Source of the DNA: Bactericera cockerelli
Taxonomy: Eukaryota; Arthropoda; Insecta; Hemiptera; Triozidae
Direction of reading: 5' to 3'
NCBI GenBank assembly: GCA_024516035.1
Contig: JAMCCL010000150.1
Coordinates: 1 to 64,000 of the forward strand
Length of the DNA stretch: 64,000 nt
Position 1 is the first letter of the stretch. Every line of letters begins with the position of its first letter. Made by a program: the position numbers and the translations under genes. Below are positions 19,937-34,900 of the stretch, piece by piece. The notes under the pieces were generated by a model. The model saw only the letters and a list, made by a program, of their open reading frames with translations, did no database searches and had not been told where the DNA came from.

Positions 19937-22900
19937 TCAGAAGAACTGATTGACAAAGGCAGCGTCGTCGTAGCTGGGAATATCATACTCGAAGGGGACG
20001 TGGGAGGAGGGGTCTGCGGGGGCGGGGACGAGGGGCGGGATCATCTGGCTGAAGAATACGCCCATGTTGGAGAATAGATTCCCCCCAGAGCCAGACCTGG
20101 GAAGAGAAACGAGAACCAAGACAAGCTTCTGAGAGGCAAATAGAAGTGAGGTCTTGCAGTGCACAGCTGTGAGGAAAGAGAAAGAAGAAAGATTGCCCAC
20201 TCCGCCGTGCTAAGATTTGTGTGTGCGTTTGTGCAGTCTTGTTATTTGTACTCTTGTCATTTAAGTGGTTAAGCACTCGCTTGCCATGCGGAAGGTCCCG
20301 TGTTCAAAACCCCGCGCCGACAAAAAATTGTATTCAAAATTAGGTTACAGTAGTTTGTAAGGGATAGCTTCCGGTGCGCTCGTGTTGACCCAGCACCTAA
20401 ATGGGGAGTACTGTGTCACTTCTCGCCCATCAGAGGGGAGGCACACTACGGGATGGGCAGGCTACAACACAGACCACAAGCGTCTACAGTAGCTCCTGTT
20501 TCATGACTATGAAATAAAAAAGGCTGAGAAACGCTCATCTTTAAAAAAAAAAAAAAAAAAAATATGTTTTGTTAAGGCACTGACGTAAATTGTCTAAAAT
20601 CGGGCGATAATTTAGAAAAAAATGCCGTAGGCATTAGCAATACCCTTGATAAAGTTTTATTTTATAATTTATACCTTCAGTGGCGGAGCCAGGTTGGGGT
20701 TTTGGGGACAAACCCCCCCCCCCCCTGAAATTTCCAAGAAACCCCAGCAAAGATGGAATATACGTTAGGCGAGATTTCTGAACCCTCCTCAAACCCCCCC
20801 CCCCCCCCGAAATCCCCTCAACCCCCCCCCCCCCCCCCCCCCATTTTGTAGGTCTAGCTACGCCACTGTCTACCTTGCATTTGTAAATTAATGTAAACTA
20901 ATAATAATAATAAGGACCTCCCCGTCTTACTCTTTGTACGGCCGCTTGACCTCCTCCTTCTCATAGCCTCCCCCCCCCTCCTTGTCGCACTTGTACATCC
21001 TGTTGGCCTTCAGTATGTCCTTCTCACTCAGGCCCACGCGCTGGCCTATCTCTATCGCAGGATCCTGAAATCATCGATAGCCAACATTGGATTCCGTAAG
21101 TTATACTAATGTGTCTAATTTAATTTATTTGTTAGGTGTACGATTACGATTTTACAATGAAATCTATTCATATACAACTATACAAACAAGTGTAATAATA
21201 ATAATATCGCCTTATTTAGTGTCCGATTTGGACTATTAATATTAAACTCTCATTACTCCAGCAGTAAGCTTAAGAGGTATTATTATGTGCTCAAAATCCC
21301 AAATGGGAGGATAACTTGTCATGTCCCGGCTGGGTTATGAACCCACGAACTCTGGAATCTTTGGATTTACATAGTGCCGCCTTGACCACTGAGCTACCGG
21401 GACAGACACTCATAAAGTGTAGGTATTCATAAAAGCAAAATCCAAATAATTATGATAGTATGTATAGTGTATACTGTATACTATACCTATACAAATATTC
21501 AGCCAGGGCGCTGGCACATAAAATTAAATACAACCGTTCTCGTGAGATCACTGTAGTTAAGCAACGACACCAACTTCCAGAAGGTTGGGTCCTTATAGGT
21601 GACCCCAAGTTTCGTGAATCTGGCAATCTGTCGCCTTGAGTGACCTTCATAGTGAAGAGACGTTTATTAAAAATAAACCAACCTCAGTAGCTTGAATGAT
21701 AATGTAGCGCACTTGTAACCTGGAGGTTGGTGGTTCGAGTATGGGAAATGCGAGTATCAAGCGGGTTGATTTTCTGTAGTTGTGATTAACACAAATTAAG
21801 AGTAAATAAATATAACAAAGGTTTTCAGAAAAGAAAATGGTTTCTACCCCATAAGTACACATTGATTTTGTAATTATCTACATAAGACGTAAAATAAATT
21901 ATTTAAAAAAAAATATTAACACTCACATGAGGCACAATCGTGTCCATATCGTTCTTGGAGAAAGCTTTCCTACTGTAGTGCATGACGCTATCGTAGTCAT
22001 ACCCTACACCAAAGTCTGTGATCTCTGAGGGGGGATACTTCTTGAAGTTTCTCTCGGTTCCTGTAAATATGAAATATTCTTTGTGACATTTGTTTTTTTT
22101 TATTGTAAATACTCGTTAAGTCCATTATTTCTATATTTTTGTTAGTACGCCTCCTCGTGGTTCACCCTGGGCAACGCATTGACATGCGGCTAAAGTACTG
22201 ACAACTTTGGTGATCAGATCTCCTGATGAAGTTTATTACATATATTATGTCTTCTGACTTTGAGCCATACGATAAATAAATAAATCTATATTTATATTTT
22301 GTTTACTAGTCTGTGATATCTTTAACCCGTGAGTACACGCACATAGGGAACGATATTGGTCCTAACCTGTAGGGACCTGGAGTAGCTGTTGATAATATGT
22401 TTATCTAGATGTATCCACAGTCCCTTGAGCTATTTTCAATTTCTGTTGCCCGTGACGTGGCGAAAAGTTTAGATCGGTCTGAAATGTGAGATTTTTTTTC
22501 ATCGCGCGTGCACAGACGTAACTTTTTTTTTGTTCGAGTTTTTTTTCTGTTACTAACTATTTAGTTTAATTTAATTAATTATTTATAATAATTAGTTTTA
22601 ATAATTTATTAATATAATAATAACAATTGTTTTATATAAAGAAATATATTTTTTTAAAGAAAATTAGTGTGTTTATCTACCAAATTCGTGATTGTTCACT
22701 ATTGTTATAATAATTATTATAATGATTTTTAACTAACAAAATATAAACTTTTAACTAACATTAATTAAATTTCTTTGTAATAATATTAGGTAGTTAGGTA
22801 CCTTCCTACACTTTTTTTGCTTGATACTGAAATAATTAGTATTCTTTGTAATCTTTCTCCACCTACTATAATGGGTAGCTACCTACCTACTTACCTCCTG

Positions 22901-25900
22901 GTATAATCTAAGTACATTTATTTTTTTTATCGTTTCTGTTTTTAGCTTTTAGAAGTACCTAAACAAATATAATTACATAATATTCTTGATTATAAGATAT
23001 ACTGTGAATTGCCCTACAAACTTATGTCACTATGGCTTACGATGAATAATTTTGGAAAAAAAAAAAAAATTCAAATCAGGGGTTCGAACTGCAACCATTT
23101 GGAAAAAAAAAATGCTAAAATTACTTTAAATATCTTTTAAATACATAAGTCAACTTAATGTATCTTAAAAATATTATATAACTCTTCAAGCAGAACGAAA
23201 TACAAAGCAAAACCAGGTGTGAGAATTTTTTTCATCGCGCGTGTATTGACGTTCGGATTTTTAGCGCGTGTACTCACAGGTTAATTTCTTACCTCTAATG
23301 TTTGTTATTTTGTTCTTATATTGTTTGAGGATAATTATTACTATTATGTAGTTATCATAATTATTAATTTGTGTTAATCTCATTCTTGATATCACAATTA
23401 CTCCTGACCTCATTATGAAACAGGCTTAAAGTTAATGCCAGACTCGCCCTCAAGTCGGAGTTTTCAACCAATCACAGCGCCACTATAGCCCGAGTTAAGG
23501 GTAAGTGTCCACTTAGATTAAATCTAATCCTGTATAATTCGACCCTTCAACTCGCTTTACCATTTTTGGCTTAACTTGGGACTTGAACCACCGACCTCTA
23601 GGTTACAAGTCCACCCCGCCGCCTTATCGATCAGACTACTGAGGTCGGGATGTAAAAATAGGTCTGTATTGCAACTGTCAAAGGTACTCTATCAGAATAT
23701 TCAAAGAATTGTAAACAAATTATTAATATATTTTTTTGTTGGCTCTGGAGTTCGAACTAAGGATCCTGCAGATGGTGAGCGAGTATCTTATCACTGGGCC
23801 ACTCGTGTATGTCTATACCCGTAGCACAGTGGTAAATGCGGCACTCTGTGAATCTAGAGATTCCAGAAGTCGTGGGTTCGAAACCCAGCCTAGACATGAC
23901 AAGTTATCCTCCCATTTGGGATTTTTACCACATAATAATACGTCTTCGGCTTACTGCTGGAATATTGGGACTTTAGTAGTCTTAATCGGCAGTATCAATA
24001 AGGCCATATTGTTATTATTTCTAGTTATCTTATTAATTATGACGGAGGATAAAGAGGTATACAACGGGTTTGTTACCAAGTTGTATACATCTGTAGAAGC
24101 TTTTTACTGTAGAAATTTTCTAACTATATTTGCTGTTTTCAGAATTACTGCTTTTTGTATGATCGAATGGATGAAGGTTGATAATTCAAGTTTTTTCAGA
24201 TGATTTATGAAGTTTATGGATGTTATACCAGTGGCAGATATTACTATTGGAACTACTATGACTTTGGTTTGATTATATATTTCTTTAATTTCGATTGCTA
24301 GTGGAATATATTTTGTGATCTTTTCTTGTTCTTTATCGATGACATTTTTATCTCTATTATTTTATTATTATTCTTACCCTCGCGAATATTCTCCCACTTG
24401 ATGGTGACGTAGTCATCCCTGTCACTGGCACTCTGCTGATGGCGGAACCCTATGGCGTGAAGAAGTTCGTGCGCTATCGTGCCACTTCGGAGACACCCGG
24501 GCTGAAGATTTATCACCTGAAGATACATAAATTATAGAAAGGTACTAGAAAGGGTTGGGTGGAAGAGATTGCCATAGGCAATAACACCGCCCTTTAGATA
24601 GGGCATATGTTACATTTTCATGTGTCCGATTAACCATCGCATCTTAAGAACTTGGGCTTTTTCTTAAACCCTTATATGTATATAATATATAAATATATAC
24701 ATATAGTAAATCTTATTAGGTAGGTTGTTGTAGGCAAATATAACCTACATCACTTTTCTTTATGGCTCAGTATTCAAGTACCTTTTGTATTTGTTACCTA
24801 ATACCTATCTACCTAACATCTACATATTTTTTTATTGTATTAACTATTATTGTTTGTACTCTTGTCTATTGTTGCATTGATGTCAAAAAAAACATTGCCT
24901 ATTATTACAAATTCAAATAATTAGAAAATTTCCCCTTATTCTTCACAGGTTTTAACTTTGAAGAGGGGTATACTATACCATTATATCATTTTTTCATTGT
25001 AATAATATTGTATCTTTGCCAAATAAATGTAAGTGTTATTAAAAAAAAATTGGTTTGGCTAGTCCGTACTCTGTTTATAGTCCACTAGCGAGTCACACGC
25101 CCGTGTCATTCACAATATAGGTACTTCATAATTATCTTAGATAGTTTGGACTGTATTTCTTTTTTACTTTAATAAATTATTATTATTATAAACTCACCTG
25201 ACCGCCATCTTTGCGTCCCACATGGGACCAGCACCCAGGCTTGTCACTGCGGATGATGATGAAGTCAGGGTCGGACTTGCGGTAGGGCCGGAACTTGATG
25301 CAGGTGTTGATGTGGTAGTCCTCCATCACACTCTTGATCTGCTCTTCCTCATCCTCGCCTGGAGGTGAAAAATATTAGTACAGTTCAACTTGAGACATGT
25401 TTTTTTTTTTTTTTTTTGATAAAAAAAATTCCAGGTTTGATATTTCCAAATATTTCCATTTTTTTTTTTTTTTTTAAAGATGAGTGTTTCATAGCCGTTT
25501 TTATTTCGTAGCCATGAAACAGGAGCTACTGTAGACGCTTATGATCTGTGTTGTAGCCTGCCCATCCCGTAGTATGCCTCCCCTCCGATGGGCGAGAAGT
25601 GACACAATACTTCCCAATTAGGTGCTGGGCCCTAATTGGGAAAACAAAGTAAGCACGTTCACCCTCCTCTCTTAATTAATTGAAGATAAAAAATATAAAG
25701 TGACAGTTTTTTTTAAACAAATTAAGTGAAATTATTAAGACGAAAACAATGAAGAATAAGAAAAACTCACCAGACTTACAACAAATTAATGAAATCGTAA
25801 GTAATTATTGATTCGAAACACAGAACTTTCAAACTGATAACACGGATATCAAAGAAATTCGTTGAAATAATTTGAAAACATTACTGTAAACAATAGACAA

Positions 25901-28900
25901 ATATCCCTCAAAGTTGCTCATATTCCCTAGTTCATCATGAAAAGGGACGCGTTCAGATAGATTTATTCAAAAACTAGAATAAAATCCCATTAAATAAAAT
26001 ATCATATGAGGGATACAATAATTCAAGTCAAAAAATCTCTTCATACCAGGGAAATTGTACCATATCAATAATATTTCCCTCTAACTGTATCTAAGATATC
26101 CCAAACCTCAGCACCGCTGGAGAGGTGTGAGCACTAAAGTAGTAAACAGAACGGTCACCAGGCACACCGGTGGATACCGGTGAGCACTGATAAGAAGAGG
26201 GTGCGTTCAGATGAACTTATATCTAAATAAATGAGAATGATAACACCTGATGAAAGAAAATATTTTTCACTATTTACTCCATTACATAAAATTTAATCAA
26301 TTTTCTTCATTGAACAAGGCCGTTTATGCCTTTAATGCACTAAATTCAAAATAATTTTATGTGAATAAATAAAACAATATCAACAATAAATATAAAGCGA
26401 CAACAAGAGAAAATAAATATGCCCAGCAATAGCAGGACAAGAAGTCAGACAAGAAGAATATCAACAAGTAAATTTATCAACAAAATGGACATCGATAAGA
26501 ATAACGGGAAAGAAAAATTTAAAACTAACAACAATAAGAAAAAAGAAGGGAAAAGCAATGCTCACGCCATTGAAAAAATTAAGGAATTATCAACATCAGA
26601 TGTTATAAGAGAACTGAATGAAATGGCATCTAAATATGAAAGCGAAGAAATCAAAATAATGACATTGAAACTTATTGAAAACTTTGAGAAAGAAAGTGAT
26701 GAAAAACTCAAACAATGTGAAAATGAAAAAGATATATTAATTACAACCATCAGAGAACTCCAGGAAAAATCAATTTTTTTAGAGGAAAAACTAAAAAAGG
26801 AAACAAATAATCTAGACAGCATTGTTGAACATTCTGAAGAACAACAAGCAGAGTTAAATGATAAAATCAAACATCTAGAGAAAAAAATTACAAGATTTGA
26901 AATTGAAATTTATAAATACGAAGAAAATAAAGAGAACGACAGAATTATTATTGAAAATCTCGAAGAAAAAAATAAACAGCAAGAACATGAAAAAGAGAAA
27001 ATATACAAAGAACTCAAAGAATCCGAAGATGAAAATGAAGGACTTAAAAGAACAATTGATATATTAAGGAAAACAATAGATAAACTTAAGAACACAGAAG
27101 AAATCAGTATAAATGATAACACTGAAGAAAACGACAATAATCAAAGTGAAACATCAGGAAATTCAAGCTTTGATTATGGACATCCTCCAACCCCAAGACA
27201 CATGAACAAAATTAACTATCAGCTAAGTTTTGCACAAGAATTGGAATTCTCTCCGAAAACGCAAACAGAAAATATATCTTATGAAGACGACAACCAGAGA
27301 AACGCTATTAACGATGCACCAAGACAGAAGACAAGTGAACCTAACATTATATCAGAAGAATCCAATGCACAAATGATGATACCTGAATTCATAGAAAAAC
27401 AAAATAACACTGAGAATAATCAAAATCATCCGGAACATGAGAATACACCTAAGGAAGGCAACTTTATCGAATTGATAAATTTGGAAATGGAAAATCCTAA
27501 AGGTACTCAACTAGAACCAGAAACCCAGGCAGAAGTACGACCTATTACCAGTAAACCTGCCAACCACTGTCAATACGAAAACTTATCTGAGAAAGATGAC
27601 TCAATTTATGTAATGAAAATCAAAATGTTGGAATTAGAAAAGGAAATAAAAAAGAACTCTGATAGGTTATCTTCGATAGAGAACCTTAATAAAAATGATG
27701 TCAATCATACCGGTAAAAAACCACATTGGTCATCATCTTACATGCCAAATAAAGGAGATAAAACATTTTTACATGAATTACAGGGAGATATAAATATAAC
27801 AACAGAATCAATATCAGAGATAAAAACAAGTCATCATAAACACAAGAAACAACAATCAGTGACTCGCAAAAAACAATAAGAAGTCAAAGAGAACAGAAAC
27901 AAGAATCACAACTGAACCTAAAACAAGGAACAAAGCAAATAGATGGACAAAATGGTGAGAAGAAAAAAGATCAAACAATAAACCATAAGCAAAATGAACA
28001 GAGAGGAAAACCTGAGAATGTAAATCAACAGTATCGAGAACAAAGTGAGGAAAAAAGAGGAAAGCAGAACACAATTGAAATAGTACAATTAAATCCGAAA
28101 CAACAACATCAGAAACAAGATCAAAGAGTAATGCACGCACAGGAGAGGCAGAGAGAACCAAGCCAACAACAAGTAAACCAACAACAACAGCAACATCATA
28201 ATGTGACACATCAAGATCAAACAAATGGATATTATGAAAGAATTTTCCTTATAGGAGATAGTCACTGTAGGGACCTATATCCCATATTAAGGAACTTTAC
28301 CCCCGATACGTGTAGAGTTAATGTCATAACTAAACCAGGTGAAACATTAGATAACATTGTAAATTTCTTAGATACAAAGAGATATGATCACAATGATATC
28401 ATCATTGTTTTTGCAGGAACAAACGACCTATTCAAAACAGATTTGCAAGATATTGAAAAAGCTTTAGTTACCTTAAAAATGAAGTGTAAAGATACCAATG
28501 TAGTTATGATACTCATACCACCAAGATACGACAAAAAACACATAAATAAACATATTCTACGACTTAACACAAAAATAAAGAGTATTATAGAAACATATGA
28601 CAAATTTAGATACATAGACCCAACTAACTTTCTAGATTCCTATGACTATTTAAACGATAGACTACACTTAAACCACATGGGACAAGAAACACTGTGCAGA
28701 AAACTTGTCATTAAAATTTTTAAGAAAATTAACACATCAAGAAGATACAATCAAATAGCACACAAACACAACACAATAGCACTAAGCAAACACAACAAAC
28801 GAGAAGAAACACATTCTTACAAAACAATAAATAAGTACAACAGAGAAAGTCATTATCACAAAACTGAAAACGAAAAAATTCAAAAAAACGCACAGCAAAT

Positions 28901-31900
28901 GGAAATAGAAAATCATCTGCCTGATAGACAAAGATATAAATCAATACAACAACAAGTTACAAACAACCAACAGCAACAAAAACAAGATTTTCAAAAACCA
29001 AACAAAACAAATGAACAAAGAGAAATACAAAATATTCAACATAAAGAAAATGCTAGAAACCAGAGCCAACAGTTACAGCAGAATTTTCAACAGCACCACA
29101 ACCCACAAGAGCAACATCAGCTACAACAACAACAGCAGAATCACAATCAGTACCTTCAGCAGCAACAACTACAGCATCTAAAACAGCAGCAGGAGCTGCT
29201 GAATCAACATCAACAAGAAGAAAATGACCAGCACTTACAACAGAGGACACTGCAGCAACATAAGGACTGGAGGCAACAGCAAATGCAATTACAGCAACAA
29301 CATGCATATTATGATCAACAAAGACATACACGTCTACAAAATCAGTACATGGAACAGCAGAAACAACTAAATGTGCATCATAGTCAGGCAGCGCAACAGC
29401 TATGGTCAACACAACAGCAGCAACAACATGAACAATTTCAAAAATCTGAAATCCAAATGAGACAAGAACAACTTAAACGCCAAGTAGAATGGTGCATGGA
29501 GAATTTTCAAAATCTCTTGACAAATCCCAACTGGGATTATTTGCATTAGATGTAGAAAATCGGAAACCAAATACGGAAATAAAAAATTCAAACATAGGAC
29601 ACACCTTAAAAGAAAAAGAAATTAATAGAGAAGCAAACAATCGAATTGACAATAACTCAATAATAACGCTGAAAGAAACCATAGACAATGTCCATGAACT
29701 AATCATTCAAGAATACGGACACAAATACTATCACCAGATCTGGGAAAATGTTGAAGAAGCGTGTAGTATTGAATATGCCCTGGATAAATTTCATACAAAT
29801 ACAACAAACCTAGAACATAATATGTTCGTTGGTGAAAACGATGTGCACAACATTACTAATGATAAGACAAATGAAAATAATTATAGCTTTACAAGAAAAA
29901 ATGACCTACAAAACAAATGCACAGTAGATACTAGAGATAGCAACTTCAATTGCAAAAACAAAAACAGCAGAAACAACCACGAAACAGACTTCATTACAAC
30001 TTTTTATCATCAGAACATACCATACATTGCAAACAAAATAGACAACGTAGAATCAATCATACACAAAATGAACCCTGATATATTCGTCATTACAGAGCAT
30101 GGTCTGCATAAAAATCAATCAGGACTTCTAAAACTGAATGGTTATAAACTGGTTGGATCATACTACAGGAGAAACGAAGTGGAGGAACAGCCATATTGGT
30201 TAAAGACAAAGTAGATTGTGAATATGTAGATAGGTACAACCATTTCGCCAAAGACTTCTATTTCGAACTAACAATTGGAAAGTTAAAATATCCTAGTTTT
30301 AAACTTTTCATTATAGGACTGTACAGATCTCCATCCTTTTATCCTAAACACTTTTTTGAAATACTAGAAAATTTACTTGAAGCAATTCACAATGATCAGG
30401 GGCAAAAATCAAAATCATTATTGCAGGGGATCTCAACATCGATTCAATGAAAGATGAAGAAAGAGAACCATTGGATACAATATTGAAACCTTACAAACTA
30501 CAAAACTCTATCAACTTCTATACAAGAATAACACCAACCACAAAAAGTTCAGTAGATTATTTTATATCAAACTTGGATGACTACATTGTAAAATGCGATG
30601 ACATAAAATTGCCAGAGATATCAGACCATAGCGGACAGCTTACAAGTTTCTATACAACACAATACCCTTCAGAGAAAATTTACGAGTTTAGGAGAAACTC
30701 AAGTCAAAATAACATTAATGAATTTTGTAACTCACTTGAGAAAATGAACTGGACAAAATTAATCAATGATCAAACAATACATATAAATGAAAAATGGTAT
30801 ATTTTCTGTAATACATTTAAGAATCAGTTTAATAAGAACTGTCCAACATCAAAGAAAGAAGTGAAAACCTCAGCGAACACAAAGGTAAAACTAAACAAGG
30901 AAACACTAGAATTAAAAGAAGAAATGTACAAAAATTACAAACTATACACAAACACAAATAACAAAATATATCAAGAACAATATAAAACATTTAAAAAATT
31001 GTATAACAAAGCTGTACAGAACCAAAAGAAACAAGATTGTGTAAAAAAAATTAAAAGTGCACCTAATATCGCAAAAGGAGCTTGGAATGTAACCGACAGT
31101 ATAGTAAAAAGAGAGAGTAGAAAACAAAGAACTCGTAACTTGGAAGACTTGATAATAAACAAAGAAGACAAAACGATATCAAAACCGAACGAAATATGCA
31201 ACACCTTCAATACTTACTTCATTTCGGTTGCAAGTGGAACAAACTCATTATCAACCAGTAATTTTAATACATTAACAACACCTCCAACATATTCCATAAT
31301 TGACTCACCTGATAACAATGAGCAGTCACAATATACAGACAAGAAATTTGAAATGGAACTAGTCAATCATCAGACGATCTGGAAGATAATAAAAGATCTG
31401 CCTAACAAGGATTCTGCTGGATGGGATGAGGTTTCATGCAGGACAATTAAACTTACAGCGACTGCCATCCTTGATCCATTGGTAGAATTGATAAACAATT
31501 CCATAAAAGAGGGCATATTTCCAGAATGTTTAAAACTGAGTAAAGTTGTTCCGATATATAAACAAAAGGGGAACAAAAGAGAAATGGGGAACTATCGGCC
31601 CATAACACTCACCAGTACATTTAGCAAAGTATTTGAGAAGACAATATACAAACAACTAATAGCACACTTGGAAAAACACAAATTGCTGAACCCTTTCCAA
31701 CACGGTTTCAGAAAAAAGCTATCAACAACAACAGCATTGGTTGAATTTGTACACAATGCTCTTCAAGATCTTGATATGGGGAAGCAAGTTGCAGGCTGTA
31801 TAATTGATCTCTCAAAAGCATTTGATAGAGTTGACATTGACATTCTATTAAATAAAATAGAACAATACGGCGTAACAGGCAACACTCTTGAGCTCCTTAA

Positions 31901-34900
31901 AACTTATCTGAAACAAAGAAAACAATATGTGAGCATAAAATTTTCAGAACAGGAAAAACAAGAAAAGAACACAAAAACCATAAAAGAGGTAAAATCCAAA
32001 ATCCAAGATGTCTGCCAAGGGGTCCCCCAAGGCTCCATTCTAGGGCCACTATTCTTTATAATGTATGTCAACACCATGGCCGACAATATTCCAACGGAAC
32101 ATAGCGCAATTGCATATGCAGATGATACAACAATAAAATGCCAAGGAGAAACCCAAAATCAACTAAAAGAAGAAAGTGAAAAACTATTAACTACCCTCAA
32201 ATCTTATCTTGAAAATCACAATATGATCATGAACGTTGAAAAAACACAAATAATACACTTTAGTCTTGGTCATAAAAAGAAACAAGATTTGATGATAAAA
32301 ATTAACAATGACATTTCTATAACACCATGCGAAGAAACTAAAATTCTGGGGGTAACTGTTGACAACTGCTTTACCTGGGAATCGCACATCAGCAAACTAC
32401 GATCCAAAATAAGTTCTGCGATTTACTTACTAAGAAGACTAGCTCAAGTAGTTGACAACCAAACATTATTAATGATATACCATGGTACAATTATGGCACA
32501 CTTGTCGTATGGCATTGAAATATGGGGAGGAGCAGCACACTGTCATCTTGAAAAATTATTAACGCTACAAAAGAAAGCTGTACGCATAATGTTCAACATG
32601 AATTACAAAGATTCATGTAAAGAAATATTTGCGAGTGAGATGCTCCTTACCATATTTGGACTATATGTCTTCAAATCAATTTTATTCATAAAAAACTATG
32701 ATAGTGAAAAAATCAAACTGAAAAACGAAATAAACCCTCATACTTATAATCTAAGAAATAACAAAAATGATCTTTATATACATCACTATAAAACAGATAA
32801 GCTATCGAAAAGCACATTTATATCAGGGGCCAGAATGTACAATCACTTACCTAAAACTTTAAAAGAAATACAGTCAAAAGAACTATTTAAAATAAAACTA
32901 AAGGAATACCTTGTAAGAAAAAGCTTTTACTCAATGAAAGAATTCTGGACCAAGTGATACAGATCTGAAAGAAACTGAGTGAAGAAGAAGAGAAAAAAAT
33001 AAGACAAACAACAATAACAAAGAGAAGCAAAATAAAGGAGATAAATAAATTAAATACTACAAACACAAAATATCATAAACTGATACTACATACCTTACAA
33101 ATTACGACGAAAACACTAAAATACAAGACGCGACACTCATCAACACAACACTACGCCCGCGCACTAATTAATTATTTTTTTTTTATTTTTTTTTTTTTCT
33201 TCTTTTTCTTTTTATTGATTTTTGATATTGACGTTTGATTCATGTACTAAATCTGTATTTATAAATCAATAAAACATATCTTATATCTTAAGTATTCGTG
33301 AAAGAAAAATGCGTTTCGGTACTTTTAAAGATAAACAACGGACTTCACCTATAAAAGAAATGGAAGCAAGAATTTTATAAATCCATTTTGGTTAACCAAA
33401 CTGGAAGAAGATTTTTCCTCTTCCAAAAGAAAAATGACTTTCTTCCAGTTCGTTTATTTTATTCCAGTTGAATCCACTTTGGTTAGAAAAAAAATACGGC
33501 TTCTGTATGGTTTTATTTGTGGTGAAGCAGATGCCTCTTCACAATTTTTGTGGGTAGCGCAGCATTACTAAGAGCCTCCTTTACTTTTTTTATTGAACAA
33601 ATTAAATTACAATGGAAAATCTGACACTATAAAAATGAACTTAAAATGACATAATAATAACTGGAAATATATACATTATTATAAAAATCCAATACTTCCG
33701 ATTTCTAATATTAGAAATTTCTCGGAAGTAAAATAAAGAGTCTTCTTTTTTAACTTCTTCTTTAGCCTGTTCTTTTTTTTCTAAATAGGAAATGCTAGGC
33801 AAAAAAAGAACATGCTAAAGTTCGTTTTTTTCTAAACAGGAAATCCTAGGCCGAAGGACAACTAGACCAGATAATAATAACAAATAAGCAATAACAAAAT
33901 CACGGAGAAATCATTTTTGAAATTGAGTATTCAAACATATAATAAACTCCCTGAGGAAGTAAGGCTACTAACTTGAGGCTACGACCTTTAAGAACAGACT
34001 TAAAGAACGACTGTTGGACTTGGTTCCTTACTCATTTGATGACCAGCTGACCTGGTGAGTCCTTAAATTTTCTCTTGCTCCTATTTTCTCTTCTTCTCAA
34101 TTCGCTCCTATTTTCTCTCCTTCTCTCTACAACTCTACTACATTATCAGTTTCTTACCTTGTTTAAATTCTCTCCCTCTTCACAGACTTTACTATGATAC
34201 AGAGATTAGTTTTAGTTAATTTGTTATTATTATTATTTACTTACCTATATTACTCTTTCCTTAACATCATTATCTTTATAGTCTTAAGAAATTAGTTTTA
34301 ATTTAGTTTAAGCACAACATTGTTAACACCGAAAGGTATCATTCAATAATAAAAAAACATTATTAATATTGGTGGGTGGCTTACTGAAGTGTTCGTCGTC
34401 CAGATAGTAGGGAATGACGCCCTCAGGCCAGCGGTCCACACTACTGATGACACCCGTCCTCTCTGACCCCTCCAGCATGATGTCGCCCTCGTGCTGCCCA
34501 CTCTCCTCCCAGAAGTTGCGGGAGGGGGCGCTCCGCCACAGCGACAGCATCTTGCCTGGAATTCAGATGCCGTCGACGTTAAAGGGTTGGGTGGAAGAGA
34601 TTGCCATAGGCAATGACCCCGCCCTTTAGGTAGGACATATGTATATATTTTTTATTTTATTTTTCTTGTTTATATTATTAATACCGTCAATTTTATATTT
34701 AATTTTTACCATTGTATATTTGTTCTGCTAATAAAGAGTTTCTAAATAAATAAATTGCGATAAATTCATTATTATTACTATATTACTCTTTATTAGCTAT
34801 AGACAAAATACATATTTACAGTACAAGATGAAACAATAGAGCCATAGCTTCGATGGCGCGTTGAATGCACCGGTTCTCGTATGAGGATCACCGAAGTTAA

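Larger units (their letters stand above)
25690..33295 (+). mobile_element. CR1/L2-type LINE, frameshifted copy
   Basis: A 7.6-kb non-LTR retrotransposon in astacin intron 2, opposite to the gene. About 0.7 kb of AT-rich leader is followed by ORF1, ORF2 and a 3' region ending around AATAAAACATATCTTATATC. Outer limits are approximate. The clade call rests on a jockey-superfamily layout with an esterase-bearing ORF1, an APE endonuclease and no RNase H. Confidence 0.8.

Noticed and set aside
28131..28224. Separate gene starting at 28131
   Set aside because: The frame is open well upstream and overlaps the coiled-coil frame, so it is the continuation of LINE ORF1 after a shift.
29053..29412. Antisense valine/alanine-rich frame
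   Set aside because: It is the shadow of the CAA/CAG-rich glutamine tail of LINE ORF1.
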